Source: Telluribacter humicola
Lineage (GTDB): Bacteria; Bacteroidota; Bacteroidia; Cytophagales; Spirosomataceae
Direction: 5' to 3'
DNA: 64,000 nucleotides
Assembly: GCF_017355935.1 (NCBI RefSeq)
Contig: NZ_JAFIQT010000005.1
Span: 124,001 to 188,000 of the forward strand
The notes beneath the pieces are model-generated. The model was not told where the DNA came from and made no database searches. It saw nothing but the letters and a program-made list of their open reading frames with translations. How positions within the stretch are numbered: position 1 is the stretch's first letter; every line of letters begins with the position of its first letter. A program made the position numbers and the translations under genes. Positions 62,758 to 64,000 of this stretch are shown here, one piece after another.

Positions 62758-64000
62758 ATGAAAGTCAGGCACACATTCAAAAGCTTACTAATTGTAATGA
62801 TCACAACCATCTCAGCTACCGCTGTCGCACAACAGGCTTCGATCATTCCCATCGAAACCAAGCGCTACGGCCTGGCCCTGCAGTTGGGGACAGATAAGCG
62901 GGTTGGGATTATTCACTTTGGTACTAAATTAAAGAATGCCTCTGAGTACCTGCATGCGCCAGCCATGTCGCGTCGTGGGGATGACTATTCGGGTATCCTC
63001 AATTCAGTATATACCCCCAGTGGCTCTCGCAACCTGGTAGAGCCCGCCATTCGGGTGACCCATACCGACGGAAACACCTCCCTGGATCTGCAGTACGTAA
63101 GCCATAATGTACAGAAGGTCGACAATAATGTATCCATCACCAGCATCCTGTTACGTGATCCGGCTTATGCTCTGGATGTGACCTTATACTATAAAGTATA
63201 TGCGGATGAGGATGTGATAGAGCAGTGGTCGGTGATCAAGAACAATGAGAAGGGCAACGTAACGCTGCATAAATACGCCTCCGCTAACCTTTACGTATCG
63301 GCTAAAGAGTACTACCTGAACCACTACCACGGAGACTGGGCCAAGGAAATGCAGCCCGAAGAAATCCGTCTTACCTCAGGCATCAAAGTACTGGACTCTA
63401 AGCTGGGTACCCGTGCCAATCTTTACCAGCCTCCTACCTTTATGGTATCGCTTGATAAACCGGCTACCGAAGAAGAAGGCCGGGTACTGTATGGTTCGGT
63501 GGAGTGGTCGGGTAATTTCCGGGTTGATCTGGAGGTAGATCCCCTGAATAACCTCCGCCTAATTGCGGGTATCAATCCTTTTGCTTCTGAATATGTACTT
63601 GGTAAGGGGCAGGAGTTTATTACGGCTCTTTTTGTATATACCTACTCGGACAAGGGGAAGGGAGACGCCAGTCGCAATATGCACCGCTGGGCCCGCAAGT
63701 ACCGCGTCATGCAGGGGAATGGCTCGCGACTAACCCTTCTCAACAACTGGGAAGCCACCTACTTTGACTTTAACGAGAACAAACTGGCGGCGCTCATTAA
63801 GGATACTAAAAAGCTGGGCGTAGATATGTTCCTGCTGGATGATGGCTGGTTTGGGAACAAGTACCCTCGTAATGGTGATAATGCTGGCCTAGGCGACTGG
63901 CAGGAGAACGTACAGAAACTTCCTCACGGAATCGGGTACCTGGTCAAAGAAGCACAGAATAACCAGGTGAAGTTTGGTATATGGGTGGAGCCTGAGATGG
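62758..64000 (+). CDS. Secreted GH36 alpha-galactosidase, N-terminal part (cut by window end)
   Basis: An open frame of 414 codons running off the right end. It begins with a signal peptide (MKVRHTFKSLLIVM... to ATAVAQQ), then the beta-sandwich N-domain of GH36, with YSGILNSVYTPSG and EPAIRVTH-type segments. The barrel start is visible as FLLDDGWFGN and FGIWVEPEM, both typical of bacterial GH36 alpha-galactosidases, which remove alpha-galactose from raffinose-family sugars and galactomannan. The catalytic aspartates lie beyond the window. ATG codons at 62746 and 62728 are in frame; I chose 62758 because it gives the best signal peptide. Confidence 0.88.
   Translation, partial: MKVRHTFKSLLIVMITTISATAVAQQASIIPIETKRYGLALQLGTDKRVGIIHFGTKLKNASEYLHAPAMSRRGDDYSGILNSVYTPSGSRNLVEPAIRVTHTDGNTSLDLQYVSHNVQKVDNNVSITSILLRDPAYALDVTLYYKVYADEDVIEQWSVIKNNEKGNVTLHKYASANLYVSAKEYYLNHYHGDWAKEMQPEEIRLTSGIKVLDSKLGTRANLYQPPTFMVSLDKPATEEEGRVLYGSVEWSGNFRVDLEVDPLNNLRLIAGINPFASEYVLGKGQEFITALFVYTYSDKGKGDASRNMHRWARKYRVMQGNGSRLTLLNNWEATYFDFNENKLAALIKDTKKLGVDMFLLDDGWFGNKYPRNGDNAGLGDWQENVQKLPHGIGYLVKEAQNNQVKFGIWVEPEM

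Noticed and set aside
1-64000. tRNA, rRNA, CRISPR, transposase, integrase or phage genes
   Set aside because: None was seen on either strand; the window looks like ordinary chromosome with catabolic gene clusters, although small RNAs cannot be excluded by reading alone.

Overview
The window looks like a chromosomal segment of a Bacteroidota bacterium, most likely a soil- or plant-associated member of the order Cytophagales (Spirosoma/Dyadobacter-like). This is inferred from the protein families, the lack of strong Shine-Dalgarno sites, a TAnnTTTG-type promoter element, and the mix of glycoside hydrolases, a giant PAS-type histidine kinase and aromatic catabolism. No rRNA, tRNA, CRISPR array, insertion sequence or phage gene was seen. 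Coding DNA is moderately G+C-rich; the longer intergenic stretches are clearly A+T-rich.

Layout. (1) 1-4344, minus strand: a sugar-modification operon with an SDR epimerase, an unusual glycoside hydrolase-SDR epimerase fusion, a medium-chain dehydrogenase and a truncated Gfo/Idh/MocA oxidoreductase. (2) 4345-7638: an A+T-rich stretch with a DUF2236 oxygenase-like gene and a small AT-hook-like protein facing each other across a 19-bp hairpin. (3) 7639-14878, minus: alpha-glucan/trehalose enzymes (treZ, a GH13 alpha-glucosidase), two AI-2E-family membrane proteins and a luciferase-like monooxygenase. (4) 15252-18343, plus: the paired TIGR02587/TIGR02588 membrane proteins, a two-repeat DUF1259 protein and an SGNH hydrolase. 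(5) 18586-27396, plus: a 2,936-residue sensor histidine kinase with a decayed CheB-like head and about 19 PAS-like modules. (6) 27436-35547, minus: a pob/pca operon from 4-hydroxybenzoate to succinyl-CoA plus acetyl-CoA (pobA, pcaD, pcaC, pcaH, pcaG, pcaB, pcaF, fused pcaIJ), with a divergent AraC-family regulator. (7) 35769-39339, plus: the regulator, a malonyl-CoA synthetase-like ligase and the malonate carrier pair MadL/MadM. (8) 39424-51922, minus: a hydroxycinnamate/phenylpropanoid cluster (acyl-CoA dehydrogenase, two MFS carriers, DUF1593 protein, crotonase, feruloyl-CoA synthetase, secreted esterase-like hydrolase, MetE-like methyltransferase, CouO-like amidohydrolase), with a divergent LysR regulator. 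(9) 53017-64000: a PLP decarboxylase, a ZIP-like membrane protein, a hypothetical membrane protein, a cytoplasmic GH13 amylase, a conserved 64-residue protein, a SNF2-family ATPase and the start of a secreted GH36 alpha-galactosidase.

How it fits together. Regions 6 to 8 read as one catabolic island for plant-derived aromatics. Esters would be cleaved outside the cytoplasm, the hydroxycinnamate imported and joined to CoA, its side chain hydrated and shortened to a hydroxybenzoate, and this passed through PobA and the beta-ketoadipate pathway. The active-site residues of the crotonase, and the CouO-like amidohydrolase, favour a beta-oxidative deacetylating route over the retro-aldol (vanillin) route. 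The dehydrogenase that route needs and an O-demethylase for ferulate are not seen in the window. The most unusual objects are the GH-epimerase fusion, the giant kinase with its degenerate CheB domain, the MetE-like enzyme inside the aromatic cluster, and an AraC-type operator pattern (two 9-bp direct repeats 21 bp apart) in the pobA/regulator gap.
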